From: Fulvitalea axinellae
GTDB taxonomy: Bacteria > Bacteroidota > Bacteroidia > Cytophagales > Cyclobacteriaceae
Assembly (NCBI RefSeq): GCF_036492835.1
Contig: NZ_AP025316.1
Coordinates: forward strand, 248,001 to 312,000
Direction: 5' to 3'
Length of the DNA stretch: 64,000 nt
The position numbers were made by a program, and so were the translations under genes. Position 1 is the stretch's first letter, and each line of letters opens with the position of its first letter. Of the stretch, positions 63,800 through 64,000 are shown in pieces. The notes beneath the pieces are model-generated. The model had not been told where the DNA came from. It searched no databases and saw only the letters and a list, made by a program, of their open reading frames with translations.

Positions 63800-64000
63800 T
63801 AATGGAATAGGCAAATATAGTTCATTACCAACCCTTGGCTAGAAAGGGGAAAGGCCTCCGCAAAATGCGGAGGCCTTTAATTTTTTTAAAATAAGAATGT
63901 GTCGGCGTGTTATTTATGAAGCGCATTACTTGGCACTTAAAGTGTGGCCAAAATGCAAAAAGGAAGGATGTTTTTCAGTTTCTTAAGTGCTTTATGCATT
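63800..64000. other. Downstream region of right cassette, to window end
   Basis: 201 bp. Besides the terminator at 63850-63887 I see no gene that starts here. Confidence 0.6.
63850..63887 (+). terminator. Rho-independent terminator of right cassette
   Basis: AAAGGCCTCCGCA (63850-63862), loop AAA, TGCGGAGGCCTTT (63866-63878), followed by AATTTTTTT. A 13-bp perfect stem 50 nt after the last stop; it marks the end of the nine-gene operon. Confidence 0.92.

Noticed and set aside
1-64000. Transposases, integrases, tRNA or rRNA genes and toxin-antitoxin pairs
   Set aside because: I looked for their usual motifs and found none that could be supported; the duplicated cassettes are not flanked by visible IS ends within the window.

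Overview
The window reads as Bacteroidota DNA, most plausibly from a marine Cytophagales-type bacterium. Reasons: paired SusC/SusD genes, many lipoproteins with a Cys close to the N-terminus, no strong Shine-Dalgarno sequences, and several TAnnTTTG-type (-7) promoter elements. The centre (about 35.6-40.2 kb) is a plasmid or secondary-replicon core: an iteron array, a Rep_3-type initiator, ParA, ParB and palindromes that are good parS candidates. The window is therefore probably part of a plasmid or chromid rather than the main chromosome.

Layout. (1) 1-16.8 kb, minus strand: a nine-gene operon, FAS1 lipoprotein > SusC > SusD > FAS1 > FAS1 > SusC > SusD > right-handed beta-helix lipoprotein > terminal lipoprotein (cut by the window edge). 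(2) 17.5-19.4 kb, minus: a membrane one-component regulator with periplasmic LamG-type domains and a cytoplasmic winged helix. (3) 20.4-21.7 kb: a Tat-exported Gfo/Idh/MocA oxidoreductase. (4) 22.5-25.9 kb, minus: two exported TPR proteins, one ending in a probable outer-membrane barrel. (5) 26.3-32.0 kb: a TolC / adaptor / RND tripartite efflux operon. (6) 32.1-35.6 kb: a 51-residue membrane peptide, an outer-membrane protein, a DUF2147-like protein, a 7-TM AraC-type regulator and a thioredoxin-fold protein without catalytic cysteines. (7) 35.6-40.2 kb: origin, rep, parB, parA. (8) 40.5-45.0 kb: phosphonate biosynthesis (cytidylyltransferase/PEP mutase fusion, phosphonopyruvate decarboxylase, Fe-ADH phosphonoacetaldehyde reductase) convergent with a LicD-type transferase. 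(9) 45.5-63.8 kb, plus strand: a second, complete nine-gene operon with the same gene order as region 1, ending at a strong terminator at 63850.

The main observation is the pair of paralogous nine-gene cassettes, one on each side of the replicon core and pointing away from it. Each has two SusCD pairs, three FAS1 lipoproteins, a beta-helix lipoprotein and (complete only on the right) a lipoprotein ending in an F5/8-type-C (discoidin-like) domain. Neither cassette contains a recognisable glycoside hydrolase, polysaccharide lyase, sulfatase or peptidase. They look like surface binding and uptake systems for an unknown ligand, perhaps a glycoconjugate or protein matrix, rather than ordinary polysaccharide utilisation loci. 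The LamG regulator beside the left cassette is the only obvious dedicated regulator and may serve one or both.

All calls come from reading sequence and translations by eye. Family names rest on recognised motifs, not on searches.
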